Source of the DNA: Fistulifera solaris
Taxonomy: Eukaryota; Bacillariophyta; Bacillariophyceae; Naviculales; Stauroneidaceae
Direction: 5' to 3'
NCBI GenBank assembly: GCA_030295235.1
Contig: AP026136.1
Span: 124,001-188,000 of the forward strand
Length of the DNA: 64,000 nt
Positions within the stretch are counted from its first letter, which is position 1; every line of letters starts with the position of its first letter. Positions 22,481 to 35,013 of this stretch are shown piece after piece. Both the position numbers and the translations under genes were made by a program. The notes beneath the pieces were generated by a model. The model worked only from the letters and a program-made list of their open reading frames with translations. It had not been told where the DNA came from and made no database searches.

Positions 22481-23398
22481 TTACCTTGCGCCGGTGCTTG
22501 GGTTGCTAAAAGCTCGACGGTAATCCACTATCTGTTGCGCGAGATCAGCTTTTTCAAGCCGAACGGCTTTTATTTTTTTGGTCCACTTTCGTTGTTGACC
22601 TTCGAATAGAGTGCGTACAGAATCTGGATTTTGACACAGTTCAAGATACTTTCTCTTCGATATCCGCACTAGTTGGTTCACGTCATTGCCATCTCGCTGA
22701 CAAAAATTGAAGACACAGCTTTTCATGCTGGCGCATGGGCCGCAATAAACTTGTTGGAGATTGGTCGAAACTTGGAAAGTTCCCTGGCAATTCTTTGACA
22801 CTAGTTTCCATTCGGCTTTCTTATCTTGAATGAATTGAAGTTCATTTGCACCCTTGTTTTTGATGCAGTCCGGAAGATCAAAGGACGTCGGAAGTGCTTT
22901 GCCCAGTTGCATCTGTTGCAATGGACCGGCAAGAAAACTTTGTTTGAAAAGGCTATCAATCTTATCACCTCGGAATCCTTTGAATGTTAGAATAGCCGGA
23001 GCCTTCGGTTTATTTGGTGCAATAATAGGTACTGAATTTTCAGAAGAGAGGTATGCGTTGATAATCTCGACGTGCTCAATGATCGATTCAAAAGGAAGGT
23101 TGATTGTTGGTATTGACCAATCCACAGAACGGTCGGTTTTGAACAAGACGTTTTCTGAATCCGATTTGACATAATACTACTTGTTCGAGTATATTCGAGA
23201 CGTGATCAACTTGGAGCTTTTGTACTGCAAAGCGTCTATAATGTGTCTGCGGGTCAACTTGGACGAAACATTGAATTGATCGACAAAAATCATTTGGATT
23301 TCATCCGGTGAAAGGTAATCCTTCGTCGGGAATTGCAAGAAGATTTGAACTATGGCTGCGCGGAAAACACCAGTCCCTTCTTTCCGATAAGACTCCAT
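22481..23398 (-). CDS. Hypothetical protein with one in-frame TAG
   Basis: A 73-codon ORF (23177-23398) and a 221-codon ORF (22481-23146) lie in the same frame, separated only by a TAG at 23177-23179 and a few further codons. Read through, they make one protein of about 305 aa starting MESYRKEGTGVFRAAIVQIF. The C-terminal half has a Cys cluster (YCGPCASMKSCVFNFCQRDG) and a basic end (RKWTKKIKAVRLEKADLAQQ). No family recognised. The GCAAG|GTAACC at its end would fit a splice donor, so further exons are possible. It may be a decayed gene, a sequence error, or have a start after the TAG. Confidence 0.4.
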
Positions 23399-23720
23399 GC
23401 TAAATGATGATTACGCAACAAGATTTTGTTATTATTACCACTTATTTCCAAGACTTTTTTATTTCAGTGTCACCAGGCCGTCGAATAATTGTCATCGTTC
23501 ATCATCAATCACGAGCAAGAAAGATCACGTGAACCCCATTCACGGGTTGTGTCGTACCAACACCAATCAACGGATAAAAATGAGCATGGCTGGCGCGCGC
23601 TGACAAGACTTGTTGCCAATCCATTTTCTGGTCTTGCAAGAACAATCTTCTTGCAATTTTTTGGTGCATTCCGAAAGAACAGATCTTTCGACAAAACAGG
23701 AGTTTTCGCATAGAAACAAA

Positions 23721-24351
23721 ATGAGAAGTGGCGAAATCCGACGACGTATACGTGAGCGTCATGCTCATCGGATTCATCCGAAACAGCCGCTCAAGGTCGA
23801 ACAATACACACCATCGCATCACGGATTAGCTAAGGACAAGACCAATTTGATTAAGAAGAATAGAACGAAAAGATCGGATAGTCCTTTAGAACGAACGATC
23901 AGTTTGACAGTGGATACTAGTGCGAGCACCGATGAGGTTACTTTGAATCGTTCTCAGGCGCTCCAAGAAGAAGAAAAGCCGCAGGAGATACCATTCCTTC
24001 CGGACGCCCAGCCGCTTCGGCAATCCGGACATTTTAGACATGTCACAAGATTCGCTTCCAGCGGGAGCTCTTTGGGGTAAATCCTTCTTGCATACATCCG
24101 TCGCAGAGTCTCCATCCCTGCGATTTCAGCATATTCCACGGATCCCAGCTGACCGCAACAATCTTTCAATTGATTTGAGCAAAAGTGTCCCGATAGCGCC
24201 AGCGAACGAGTTTCGAATACCTTTGGGAAGTTTGCCAAACGAATCATTTGAATTCTCGGCGATTGATACTGACGTTTCTCGTACTACGAATCGAACGTTC
24301 GACTTCGATGACGACATGCCCGACGATGAAAGACATGCCTCTAGTCTTTAA
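23721..24351 (+). CDS. Hypothetical disordered protein
   Basis: Starts MRSGEIRRRIRERHAHRIHP, a strongly basic N-terminus. Two frames (ending 24080 and starting about 24010) join as DASRFGNPDILDMSQDSLPA if one C is removed from CCC at 24007-24009; total 210 codons, 209 aa. The C-terminal part contains SFEFSAIDTDVSRTTNRTFD and an acidic end. No domain recognised. Divergent from the preceding minus-strand gene. Confidence 0.45.
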
Positions 24352-24613
24352 GAAAAGTCGGTCGTGGCGATGACTAACACGGTGCACTTTACAGACCGAA
24401 GAATAAACGTGACCAACTATCATTTGAAATCGACGCCGTGTATCTTTCTGGTGTGCCTCGGAAAGTGTGAATTCATGATGATTCGACGAATCAAGGAATG
24501 CTGTCACCGTTGATTAAAAACAATCTTGGCCGTGTTTTGTTATTAAAATGCAGTTGAGCTTTTTGCGACATTGTGAAACATCATATTCTTGTTCGTTATC
24601 AGTGTCCCTTTCC

Positions 24614-27600
24614 CTAGTGAAATGTATTTGTCTTTGAGTTCATGTAGGTAGAGGTGAAAAGTAGGAGATTGTCGGCGTGTGATAACTTTGTTACTCCTCT
24701 ACTCCCATTCCATGTCGCGACACCTGCGCCATTCAGCACCATATACTTGTTATCCGTACGGGAGTAAAGGTCTTCGTTGATTTGTTCGAACCCCGCAGGT
24801 GCAACGTGTCGACGCTCTCGTTCATAAAGGGCGGGAAGACTAGGACGATGGGTCTTGTCTTTGCTCGTAACAGAAATACCTAGTTTCGCAGCTTTGTCGA
24901 CAAAGGAGGGACCTCTCTCGTTATCAATCAATTTCCTTCTGTCGGAGAATCGGTCTGTAGAAATAGTATCCGGAACTTTGGACAATAAGAAGATTTGGTC
25001 AGCGATCGATAGGTCAGACGCTCCATCGAAATCAGATGCATAAAGCTTCAAAGAATCCTCAGTTGTAAGATCACTTCGTCGGCATTCTTTTCTTGAATAG
25101 TCCAAAATTTCGTTGTATTGTTTTTCTGCTGCAGTTAAATGCTCCAATCCGCGATTGATGGTATCGCGTACGCCTGTAGCATATACACCACGGCGGCGAA
25201 GCTCGGTTTCGACGACCCGTGGTCCACCGCTACTACCATTGCACTATCATGTGCGTTAAATTGTTCCTGTATAGTCGTTGCAACCTCAATAGCCGAATGC
25301 ATCTTTGAAAGTCCTTCGTAGTTGCCAGAACAAATAATCTCCCCCAAATGTGAATCCTCATCCAGCTACACAACATGCAGAATAAGATCAGACGTCAATA
25401 GAGTAAAGCGCAGAAAGAAAAGCATTCGACGCACCTTGTGCATACCATACACATCATCTGAGCTCAAGCTGAAGTCATGAAGGCAACGCTCGAATTCTCG
25501 AACCTTGTCTTCGTCAAAATAGGCAGGTTTGCAGGCATCAACGTCGGATGATAGATAGTGCTGATACTGCTTTTTGCGTTGAATCAATAAATCCGTATCT
25601 TCTTGCAGAGGACTCCCTACGAATGTAGAGTCTACAATGACTCTAGTTTGCTTCGCATGATAGTTTGAGAAGCGTTTTAGCGTTGAATCAAAGCAAGGTC
25701 CGTAGCCGTGAACATTGAGGAATTCCGTAACGGATTGTCTGGCTTTGATATCCTTTGAAGATGAATTAGGAGAATTGTTTAGTTCGGGTGTTCGCGAAAC
25801 AGCGCGCAGAAGTTCTCCGCCTTCTTCTTCCTCGTTTCCGCCCTCACCGTGCTGCAAGGAATGTGAGCGCCGCACCGGAGTCGACCAAGCCTTGGAAAAG
25901 TATCGATCGTACTGGCTAAATGTCTCAGGCTGATACAGCCGATCGAACCGGGGTCTAACTTCTGTGTGAAAATCTTGGTGCGTTGAGCGCATCCACATCC
26001 TTTGCTGGATGTTACTTTGAAGAGCGTGTTTCCACCATAAAGACAAAGCTTCGTTCTGAGACTCTAAACGCTTTCGTACTAACTGCACAGTTTTCGCCTC
26101 GCCGTCTTCTTTTTCTTCGGGCAAGAATTGAAGTCCTGTCGACGCATCGATCTTGTCTCGTCCTGTAGATGCTAGTGGGCTGGTAATGCCGTCGCTACAT
26201 TCATCTCTCCACGCCACACCATAAGTGCGTTGATAAGTTCCCATTGAAGACCAACTACCGAATCCCACTTTAGAGTCGTGATTATGAAGATAATAATCTG
26301 TTTCCATCTCCCAAAGAGGTACCGCGTGACGGTAAGGAAGGTAGTATCCGAGAAATAAATTCCTGCAAGAGCAATTAGAGCGATTTTCAAAACAAGAATT
26401 CGAGCACTCCAGTGAAATGACTCACATCGCATCTTGCTTTAATCGATCTGTAAAGGCATTGCTGTAGTATCTTCTGATCGATGTTAAGAGCTCTTTATGC
26501 TTTGATCATAAAATGTCGGCAGTCAGAAAAGGAAAATCGAGATCAACGCTAGAAGGAGGATATTCGGTGCCTACCTTTCCCATCGGGCCACTAATGCTTA
26601 ATTCAGGACGATCTGCAGTCACTTTCTTATGAGCCTCTGAGCCTCCGTATTGCAATGCTATATTGTCGCCGATTTCAACATACATATCAATAAGGACGCG
26701 AACGATGTTAGATGAAGGACTTAGCTTAGCTCGGGACCGGATACCCATTACAACCAACTGTTGACTTATGGCCTCAACCCCCGCGCTGAATTGCGCGACA
26801 TTTGTCCGATCTAGACAGCTGCGTAACAAGACGAATCATTAAGTAATGCATGCGGTATGCGTTAGGCTCAATAGACAGATACTCACTCGATGCAATTGGT
26901 CCGTAAGACACCGGTTTGTTCCATGGGAAAAACCACGATTCCAAACTGTTCTGCAAGACTTGTTGAATACTTGCTATCTTCCTTCGTGAAAGGCCTCAAA
27001 ACTCCATCTTTTGTAATTTTCCATTTCGGAGCTGAGCAGAAGAATCCTGTCTGGTTGACTGCCCATGTAGATACCTCATTCAATGAAGAACTCACGTCCA
27101 AGTGCCGATGTTTACTAATATGACTATAGTCGCACGCACAATATTGAATCTTATGACGGTCATCAATAGTTGCATTGATGTAGTCGACAGCCCGTCTATA
27201 CTCATCCCCTACTCGAACCTCCCGCTGCCGCTTCTCGCTTTGCTTCACCAAGTCCAAAACAATGACAGGACTGGAATATCGAACAAGGAGATCTTCAAAG
27301 TGCAGCCGCGTGGAAGTATACGTAGGATCGACTCGGTTGACTTCAATCGGTGGCTTTGGCATAGTGACGCTACTTTCTTGGGACCAGAAAGTCGGAATCG
27401 ACCCGCGCACCTGAATGTACGACGAAAACGTACCAGACGGCATTCTCGAATCATCGTGAATAATCTGTTCATGTTCGACATCATTTGCAACCTTTCCATG
27501 TTCACTCACACCACGTTTTAAGTATCGAGTTCCCGCAAAATGCCGAGATCTCCTAGCCAATAACGTTATATCCAGAATTCGACCATAATCATTGACCCTT

Positions 27601-28701
27601 CGTTGTACGAATGCCCCATGAATCATCGGATTCACCCAGTAAAAGCTAGTCATAACATCCAAACACGCCTCAAATTCACGAGTGAGAAAGAAGTTCCACA
27701 TAAACATTTCTTTGGATGGAGGTGGCGGAAGTGGTTTTGTCGTTGTCAACAAGAAATTTTCCTGCAGACTGCGGGTCAAGTCGTACGTGTACGAGAAGAA
27801 AAAATGTTTCGAAAAGTCCATGACTTGGTAAAGCCCCTGATACCGTAATTCTGCAATCTCTCGATTGGTGAGTCCCAAACCGACACTCCGCTTTCCTCGA
27901 TTCCACATGGACAAGAGAACCGATGACGGATCCGCATTATCATCTTCACGGTGAAATGCACTTTTCTCCGCCGGCTTGAGAGGGATAGTTTCTGTGTTCT
28001 ACGAATTCAGGGTTAAGAAAGTTGGATAATGGGAAAATAATACACACACACCCACTGCTCTTCGGGATCTTACCTTGATGGTGTAGATATTGTTGCCGCC
28101 AATGGAACCGACTTTGGCGCGTCGGGTGATTAGTGTCAAATAGTAACAGTCGAGAAAGCGCACAAAGCCCACAATCCCGTACGCCTTGACCACAGGTTTC
28201 AAGCCCCCAGTGTTCGCAGCATCTTCACCGGGACGGCGATCACCATGGCTCATCATCCGATTGCCATCATCAACCATATCCAACATGTCACGTATTTCTT
28301 CCTGAGAATACGTTTGAGAATCTTCGGACAAAAAAATCCGAGAGAGGTCGGAGCGTTGGCTTTGGCAAATGACTGTTATCCGCGGAAGCGGTTTCCGTAT
28401 CTCCATTGGGATCAAGTGGCGGATGTACCGTGGGTTGCGTTTGTGGGCGATCAATGAGAGTGCGATCCATTTTCAGTACGCGAAAGATACTATTTGCTTT
28501 GTTTCCTCCTATGAGATAGTAGCACTGATTCGTACTGAATAGTTCAAAGCGTTCCAGTTTCTCAAAGTAGGGGTCTAGAGAGGGCTCTTTGATTATTTCG
28601 GGTAGTTCTGACGGAGCACGGTTGCCGGTCTCCTGCGAGTGTTGCAATCGTGACGACGATTCATTTTCAGGAACAAGCGAGTATTCCGGAGTAGCATCCA
28701 T
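24614..28701 (-). CDS. FIG4: SAC-domain phosphoinositide phosphatase, FIG4-like
   Basis: About 1245 aa in six exons; introns 27999-28073, 26819-26886, 26500-26574, 26363-26425 and 25366-25434, all GT-AG. N-terminus KLERFELFSTNQCYYLIGGN and VDDGNR...YGIVGFVRFLDCYYLTLIT match the Fig4/Sac1 SAC N-lobe. The catalytic CX5RT motif NCIDCLDRTNVAQF spans the 26886/26818 intron. LWEMETDYYLHN after it is also typical of Fig4. FIG4 dephosphorylates PtdIns(3,5)P2 and scaffolds the PIKfyve-Vac14 complex on endolysosomal membranes (family knowledge). The protein is longer than yeast or human FIG4 (about 880-907 aa), mainly by a disordered C-terminal tail. Two frame breaks: one extra A in 28330-28336 and one base missing near 25239; correcting them leaves an exact codon count. 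Confidence 0.85.
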
Positions 28702-29322
28702 AGCTATTCTTTCCTCTTTATACTCTTCAAGAAAGCAGTATTTGTAAGAGCATTTCTAATAAATCTGTCCTCTTAACAGCTTTCAAATTACCCACAAGAA
28801 TCTTTGCGCTCCTCCGCATTTTTTTACTCCGTAATGAGCCTTTGCATTATTTTCTTTGGCACAGTATACTTGCGCAACAAGGTTGAGGTTTATTGGTGCA
28901 CGCGAGCCTTTCGCCCTCTCTTTGAACGGTCTTCCCGCGCCGGACGACACTCACTGAACCAGTAAACACACACGAATCAAACCGTCTTTGATCCGCGTCA
29001 TGTACACAATTTTGCAGACTGCGTTGTGGAGGGAAAACTCCGCAGAATGTTTCCAATCGTGCCACATCGTAACCCAGTGACCATTCCCATTTTTCTCTCA
29101 ACTAAGTTGAAGCACCTTTGGCACAACCGAAACCAATCTAGATCTTTTTAACAATGACTTGCAACGATCCGTATTCATTGTAGACAGGTACTACAGCAGG
29201 GAACAGCAAATTGTCCTTTGACGCTTTAACATTTTGCTAGCTCACGACATTCAATACCTAGATTGACTTTATTAACAAATAATATTCAAGCCCTCCACAA
29301 CGCTCCGATTTCAAATCAGACG
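28702..29322. other. Intergenic region
   Basis: 620 bp upstream of FIG4 and downstream of the DUF6824 gene, both minus strand. An 84-codon minus ORF (28847-29101) lacks protein-like features. Nothing else seen. Confidence 0.45.
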
Positions 29323-30269
29323 TTAGAAAGGGTGCTGCTGTGTCGAATGAATGATTTCATCAAATTCCGTGTCGAGAAGATCCCCCTGAAACAAATCAAA
29401 GTCATGAAAGTTGGGGTCCAAAGGATCCATAGGTCGGCTACCAATCGACAAACGCCGCGTTGTATGCCGTCCAAAATGAGCTTGTGAAAAGTGGTAAGGA
29501 ACCAAAGGAGGGCTCAACGGAGGCGGGGCGGGGTAGCGAGGGGCGTGCGTCGGGAACGTGTAGGAGCCGCCGGGAAACGCCGCAGACTGATGATGCCAAG
29601 GATCAACCCGAACAGGACTGTGAAGTATAGTATCATGATAAGAAGGATATGCGAAGAAAGTGTTGGACCCCTGCGGAGAAAGTACAGAAAGACGCCTTCG
29701 CTTATGCCGATCGGGAGACTCGTGGCTTCGGGGTGTCGACGATGACCAAGAGGGAGTCACTGACTGGAGAACCGGCGTCGCTTCGTTCAATATTCCCGCT
29801 CGACGAGGCACCGAGAATGACTCGACTTCCAACGGTACGGATGCCATCCCTACCTTCTCGTTGGTTGATTCTGGTCCGTCGGAGGATCCTTCGAGCTGAG
29901 CCACCGCGTCACGAAGGACTTGGCTTGCCTTCTCTCGGGCAGTGTCTTCTCCAGCTTCTTCCCACTTTCCTGTGGCCTGATCTTTTTTTAAGAATCTGAT
30001 ACCCAAAAGTTGTGAGTTGTTAGAAAGAAATGTATCTACGATGTAACCCCAATATCGACGCACCTCGCCGGAGGATCGAGATCGCGCATTTGCTTGACAA
30101 GATTCCTCGACAAATTCGATTTCCCCTTTTTTGACGATGTATTATACTTCCTCGCCTGAACTCTCGCTAAAACCCGAAGCTTTTCATTCCCACTATGCTG
30201 ATTATTCTTGCCCCCGCGGCCTAAAAGGATGTCGTTTTCGCTGGGCTGGATGTCCTCTTTGCTTGACAT
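29323..30269 (-). CDS. DUF6824-domain protein
   Basis: 292 aa, two exons (intron 29996-30063). Near the N-terminus (residues 10-75) is the diatom-abundant motif NDILLGRGGKNNQHSGNEKL, then KKGKSNLSRNLVKQMRDLDPPARFLKKD and GKWEEAGEDTAREKASQVLRDA; this is the DUF6824 pattern, a family expanded in diatoms and often taken to be nuclear. The rest is Pro/Ser/His-rich and disordered, ending in DLLDTEFDEIIHSTQQHPF. Start: ATG at 30267-30269 is chosen because it puts the domain close to the N-terminus; an in-frame ORF extends upstream to 30569 but is not domain-like. Molecular role unknown; nuclear regulator is a guess from composition. Confidence 0.8.
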
Positions 30270-32021
30270 GACCTTGCAAAGGTACGGCTTCCTTTCCGGC
30301 ACCAACCGTTCCGATAGATCCGTGTTTCTCCCAAAAAGTGTTTGACACCCGACGTTGAATGAAAACCGTAATGATGGGCATGCATCTGCCAGATGGAGGC
30401 AAAAAAGAGCGTGTGTGAGAGTGATGAAGAGGATGTTCTGTGTCGCGGCGGTGTGTTTTGCTCGTTTTGGTGTGACCGATGGGGAGAGCGCTGCAGAAAA
30501 TGCCTCCAACTGGAGAACGAGTTCTGCGCATGCCGTCATCGCAAGGGAAAGCCAGACTGTCCAGCACAAATTTACTTAGTAACACCGGTCGACCGGCGCG
30601 GTACAGAAAGGTGCGGTTTGGTTCGTGGAGCTGCTCCAACGTGTGAATCAAGGACGAAAAAGTCATCTTTCGCAACATTCATTGCTTTTCATTATTATTT
30701 ATTCTCCTCTCAATTCTCAACGCCAGCTTTATTGAATAGAAGAAAAAACAGCTCAAACACATCCAGAAAGAGTCCGTTACAACGTATGCGACAGAGACGG
30801 TACCCTATCGATCCTTTACCCATTTAAAATGGAACGAATAAAAGCTGCAGCTGCACCTACCTTTCTTTCTATCGTGTTCGATCGTTTGTCAATTCACGCT
30901 ATCTTTCCTTTTTCAATTGAGAGAATATGATATATTTATCATTCATCAAAGGCTTTTTTTTGATGTGACGATTGAGTTCTGATGTTTACGGAGGGAAGGA
31001 AGGAAACTGTGAGTCGATCCGGAGCGCCGAAATAATCCTTGCGAGCGATTGTGTGAATCAATGGTGGACACGTAGATCTAAAGATCGTGTCTTGTAACCG
31101 TTTCGGAGACGGGGAAATGATGGGATAGCGGAAGGATGAACCAGGTCACGAAAGACGCGAAACGCGTTCTCAGGAGATTTAAAAGACCGTCCTTTTGCAA
31201 AAGCCACTGGCACTCGTTGAGGATGACCGTTGGCGCGACTGATTGAAGTTCGGTTCGATCCGTGTTCACCGCTGTCAGACAACTTGATGGAGTGCAACAA
31301 AAAGCTGGGTCCTAAGTTAGAGATGTACAGGTTCGCTACTTTAGATATCGATCAAGGTGACCTATTCCGAAGGCATATTTGGGCCTCATGAAATGCATTT
31401 GAATAGTTGTCGACGGTCAAATTATGAGCCTTATATACGTCAATGATAGCATATGGGAGGGGCTCAAGTCGTGGATTTTGAATCGAGGCGTCTTTCTCGT
31501 TATTTAAAAGTATACACAGCTCGTAGCAACTATAGCCTCGATCAAAGTCAATGATTCACTCTACTAGAGGTAGGATTCAAATAAGGAAACTTGTTGTCCG
31601 TTGCTACTACGACTCATCAGAACACCCGTGAAGATCTAGTATGCGAAGATTCGGAATTCTAAGTAAATAAAGCGCGTCATCAAATCGCTATTCCGTCATT
31701 CAAGGTCACGTTTCGCTATCCTTGGCTTTCGCGGGTAGAAAGTAGAAAGAGAAAAGTATTCACTAGCTCAAGGCTATTGAAGATGTCACTTGTGCCGTTG
31801 CAAGTACTGAAGCGAGAATATTGAAGCAAAAATGCTGTATTTCAGTCACGAGACTTTTCGTCACCGATGGCTGCCCGATCTTTATTTTTTGTTTTGTATC
31901 GCAAAACACGACATAGTATTGTGTCTTTAAATTCGTTTCCAAAGAATGTCTCCCAAATCTATCCGTTGCGCAAGATCTAAAAGTTGCGACACATCTTTCA
32001 TGGTTCGCAAGTCCACCTTGT
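30270..32021. other. Long intergenic region
   Basis: About 1.75 kb with no convincing gene. ORFs on both strands (e.g. 30393-30827, 31058-31300, 31763-32125) are short, overlapping or antisense to each other; the last runs into the 3' end of PgsA in another frame. I looked for tRNA T-arm patterns (one GTTCGGTTCGATCC near 31248) but saw no cloverleaf. Low-complexity T and A runs occur near 30950. Confidence 0.45.
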
Positions 32022-32888
32022 TTACGAACAATTGAGGTTGTCGTCACCTTTGTTCTCTGCTCTAACGCCGGTCTCGTCTTTGCGAAAGAAAATAGGGGCG
32101 GCGGCTCTAAAATAGACACTCCCACTCGTAACCGTAATAATCATGCATGCATACAACATGAGCATGGCGGGAGAGTACAAGCTGGCGAATGCACCATTCT
32201 TTGTTTTGTCAACTAGCAAAAGCATCGTCAATGCTACCATAGTCAATGCCGTCTTGACTTTTCCTTGAAAACCTACTTGGACAGCATCTCGTTGACCACG
32301 CTGCGCCATCCACTCGCGCAATGCGGACACGGCGATTTCTCGCGCCAGAATAATTGCGGATGGCAACCCCACTATCGCTCCGTACCGTCCTGACAATAAA
32401 ATCAGTGCCGTGGAGACCATGAGTTTGTCCGCCACTGGATCCAGAAAGGCACCAAAATCACTGGTAATATCCCACCGCCGCGCGAGATAACCATCCCACC
32501 AATCCGTGATGGAGGCCATGGCAAAAAGGAAGGTTGTAGCAGTGTGTTGTTGCGGTAGATAAAACAAGAAGGCCAGTCCTGGAATAGCCAAGCACCGCAT
32601 GTACGTCAACCAATTAGGCAATCGTTCCCACGGAAATTGAGGAAACTGACGACGAATAGGACCGGGTGGTGGAGCACGACTTCCTAACTTGGATGGATGA
32701 TTGGCTAGATACAAGGGAAAGGAAATTGTCTTTGGTGTAAAATGTTTTGAGAGAGTCGGCGCCGAGCTCGGAAATATTTTAGAAGTTCCATGAGAAGTGA
32801 GTTGATTTCCTATCGCAAAGGCGTGACACGTAGGACTGAGAAACGCCATCGTCAACCAGATGTGAAAGGAGACTTGGAGGACCTTCAT
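32022..32888 (-). CDS. pgsA: Plastid CDP-diacylglycerol-glycerol-3-phosphate 3-phosphatidyltransferase
   Basis: 288 aa, intronless. It makes phosphatidylglycerophosphate, the step committing CDP-DAG to phosphatidylglycerol, the only major phospholipid of thylakoids. The CDP-alcohol phosphotransferase motif DG-x2-AR-x8-G-x3-D-x3-D is complete: DWWDGYLARRWDITSDFG then AFLDPVADK (about residues 132-158). LPNWLTYMRCLAIP precedes it, as in bacterial PgsA; four or more membrane segments follow. The N-terminus is a signal peptide ending HAFAIGN (Ala-Phe-Ala), a bipartite plastid presequence. Confidence 0.9.
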   Translation of the reverse strand: MKVLQVSFHIWLTMAFLSPTCHAFAIGNQLTSHGTSKIFPSSAPTLSKHFTPKTISFPLYLANHPSKLGSRAPPPGPIRRQFPQFPWERLPNWLTYMRCLAIPGLAFLFYLPQQHTATTFLFAMASITDWWDGYLARRWDITSDFGAFLDPVADKLMVSTALILLSGRYGAIVGLPSAIILAREIAVSALREWMAQRGQRDAVQVGFQGKVKTALTMVALTMLLLVDKTKNGAFASLYSPAMLMLYACMIITVTSGSVYFRAAAPIFFRKDETGVRAENKGDDNLNCS

Positions 32889-33297
32889 TCGAGAAATTGT
32901 ATTCTCACTAAATTGTTGTACTTGCTAGGTGAATCGTATTAAGAATCATCCGTGTCGTTTTTCGATTGTGTTTAGATTGCAGAGGGTTTTATGATCTTTC
33001 CGTTTGACGGCAAAATTTGATGCCACTCAATTGCGAGCCAATACTACTCTTTTTCGCTATAGTGCAGTGCTATAAGTGTAACCTTATCCTCAAAGGTCAA
33101 AAGGATCTAACGTCCGTCTGTCTGTCCATACGCTTGCCTCCTCTATGATCTTCCGCGTTGGTTCTCCGCCATTGCGAACCATCGGCGGCGGTCGACGATC
33201 GAATTGATCATGATTCATGATTTTCGGAATTGAAACTGGCATCCCCTTTCGTTGACTACAACAATCATAACTTCATTTTCATCGTTTCTATCACAAC

Positions 33298-33570
33298 ATG
33301 CATTTGATGTACTACATGGACGGCAGCGGAAAGCGCGTTTACACGCTGAAGGTACGAAGCCATACAGAACATTATCTCGAAAAATAGCAAACGAAAGTTT
33401 TTTCACTGGTTTGTTTTGCATCATTATAGAAAGAGAACCCTCAAAGCAAAGTGACGGAAAGTGCTCATCCGGCACGATTTTCACCGGATGATAAATTCAG
33501 CTCACAACGTGTGGCATGTAAAAAGCGATTCGGACTGTATCTTCCCGATCAACCACAAAAACCCTTATAA
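33298..33570 (+). CDS. NOP10: NOP10, H/ACA snoRNP subunit
   Basis: A 64-aa protein in two exons, too short and spliced to appear as one ORF. Exon 1 (33298-33351) encodes [18 protein letters not shown]; intron 33352-33429 (GTACGA...TATAG); exon 2 (33430-33570) encodes [37 protein letters not shown] and LPDQPQKPL. The family hallmarks YY-x-GxRVYTLKK, [12 protein letters not shown] and KKRF are all present. NOP10 is one of four core proteins of H/ACA RNPs that guide pseudouridylation of rRNA and snRNA and help telomerase. Length equals that of yeast and human NOP10. The coding sum is exactly 65 codons, supporting the splice sites. Confidence 0.93.
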
Positions 33571-33844
33571 ACGGAATTCGAAGATTGAATCAAATAATAT
33601 TGCATCTTTATATGCAAAAAAGTACAAGGAAATGTAACAGTCATCATACACATTATTATTAAGCAATCCCAGCGCACGTATTTTTCATTACAACGACCGA
33701 CAGGACCGAATTCATTTTTGTTGCCATCCATCCATATCGCTACTGTAGTTGTATACTGCAGGCTGGCAGTTTATAATAATACTTCGTGGACATTTTCATC
33801 CTTCTCTGGGTGCCCCACGAGAAAGGACGTGTGCGGTAGCACTT

Positions 33845-34191
33845 TTATTCTCGCTTGCGCTTTTTCGCTGCTGGCTCTCCTCCTTTGCGGGCCGCCACGG
33901 CGGCTTCCATTTTCGTTTCTGCACGGCAACTTTTTGAAAGACTGGCGCCGATTTGAGCAAATTGGGCAAGACAATGAATCGAATAGAGTTTCCGCGCAAA
34001 TACATGCTCGACAATTTCGAGATTTGACCCGTTTTGGACGTACGCAGCACTTCCGATAGGCTAACATTCATTGTGTCTTCCGCTCCCAACAGTAAGCCGC
34101 GGTAAATCTCACCATTCTTCATTTCTACGGTTATTTTCATGCCTTCGGCTTCAAACAGTAATTTGACGGGGACGCCGACGTTGCTGCTCAT
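33845..34191 (-). CDS. SNRPD3: Small nuclear ribonucleoprotein Sm D3
   Basis: Core spliceosomal Sm protein; forms the heptameric ring on U1, U2, U4 and U5 snRNAs. Sm1 motif VPVKLLFEAEGMKITVEMKN...GLLLGAEDTMN and Sm2 motif MYLRGNSIRFIVLPNLLK are complete. As read, the frame ends at 33796 with a poor tail. Adding one A to the run 33910-33913 switches to KMEAAVAARKGGEPAAKKRKRE with stop at 33845-33847, a basic tail resembling SmD3 tails and giving 115 aa. I prefer the corrected end. Intronless. Confidence 0.88.
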
Positions 34192-35013
34192 GATGCCGAT
34201 TAAGGTGTTTGGTGTGGATCGAATATTCCGAAAACAGATGCGATCACCTGTGTATTCGTATCGAGTAAATACGTTAAGTGATGAATGAATGAATGAGTCG
34301 GGTAATGAATTAAAGGGAAATTAAAAAGAATGCTCAAAATACAGCTTTCCTGTGCACGACACACTATCTCAAAGAATCAATGAACATAAACCGCCGCGTT
34401 TTTATGCTGCTGCGTGCGTGCGGCGTGCAGTAGCAAAATTGAGAAAGCGCAAGTATCATAACGATGTGTACACTTGGTATGTGACTTAACTTGATAGCAG
34501 TCCCGTTAGTTGTCTCGTGCACCATTATAATGTTACCGCAAGCAGTTACAAAGCAACTTCGACCTAGCATTACAACTTTTCTATCTCAAAACAAGCACTT
34601 TGCTCCAGGGTTCACTGCCGAAGCTGGAGGAAATTGCAGATATTTCTTCTGTATTACTGTAGCACTTTTCACTGATTGATTCCAGTCCACCGTTTCTTTG
34701 CATTTGAACGCACAATTTACAATGATCTTTTCGCACTGTAGCGATGTCAATACTTGTTTCTTGTGAGACAAATAGTTTTTGAGGCTTCTTCATAGTCACA
34801 ACATATTCAGTTTGCCGCATGCTAATGTTTAGAGAGCGACGAGCGACAATGATAAGCTTATCTTAGCAAAAGATTAGTGAAACCAACCGCTGGATCTTTG
34901 TTGTTGCGTATATTCTCAATAATAGACACGAACTCGCCGTTGGTGACATTTGGTGATCCTAACGAAACACAACATATCAACTACAACTCTTTTACAGAAT
35001 CTTTTTCTTCTTT
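34192..35013. other. Intergenic region
   Basis: 820 bp upstream of SmD3 and downstream of the Roadblock gene. ORFs 34364-34570, 34581-34820 and 34491-34679 overlap on opposite strands and look random. Confidence 0.4.

Noticed and set aside
30393-30827. 144-codon plus ORF upstream of the DUF6824 gene
   Set aside because: Cys/Trp-rich random appearance and no orthologous pattern; overlaps the 5' flank of the DUF6824 gene.
31175-31290. tRNA-like T-arm GTTCGGTTCGATCC
   Set aside because: No acceptor stem, D-arm or anticodon arm could be drawn around it.
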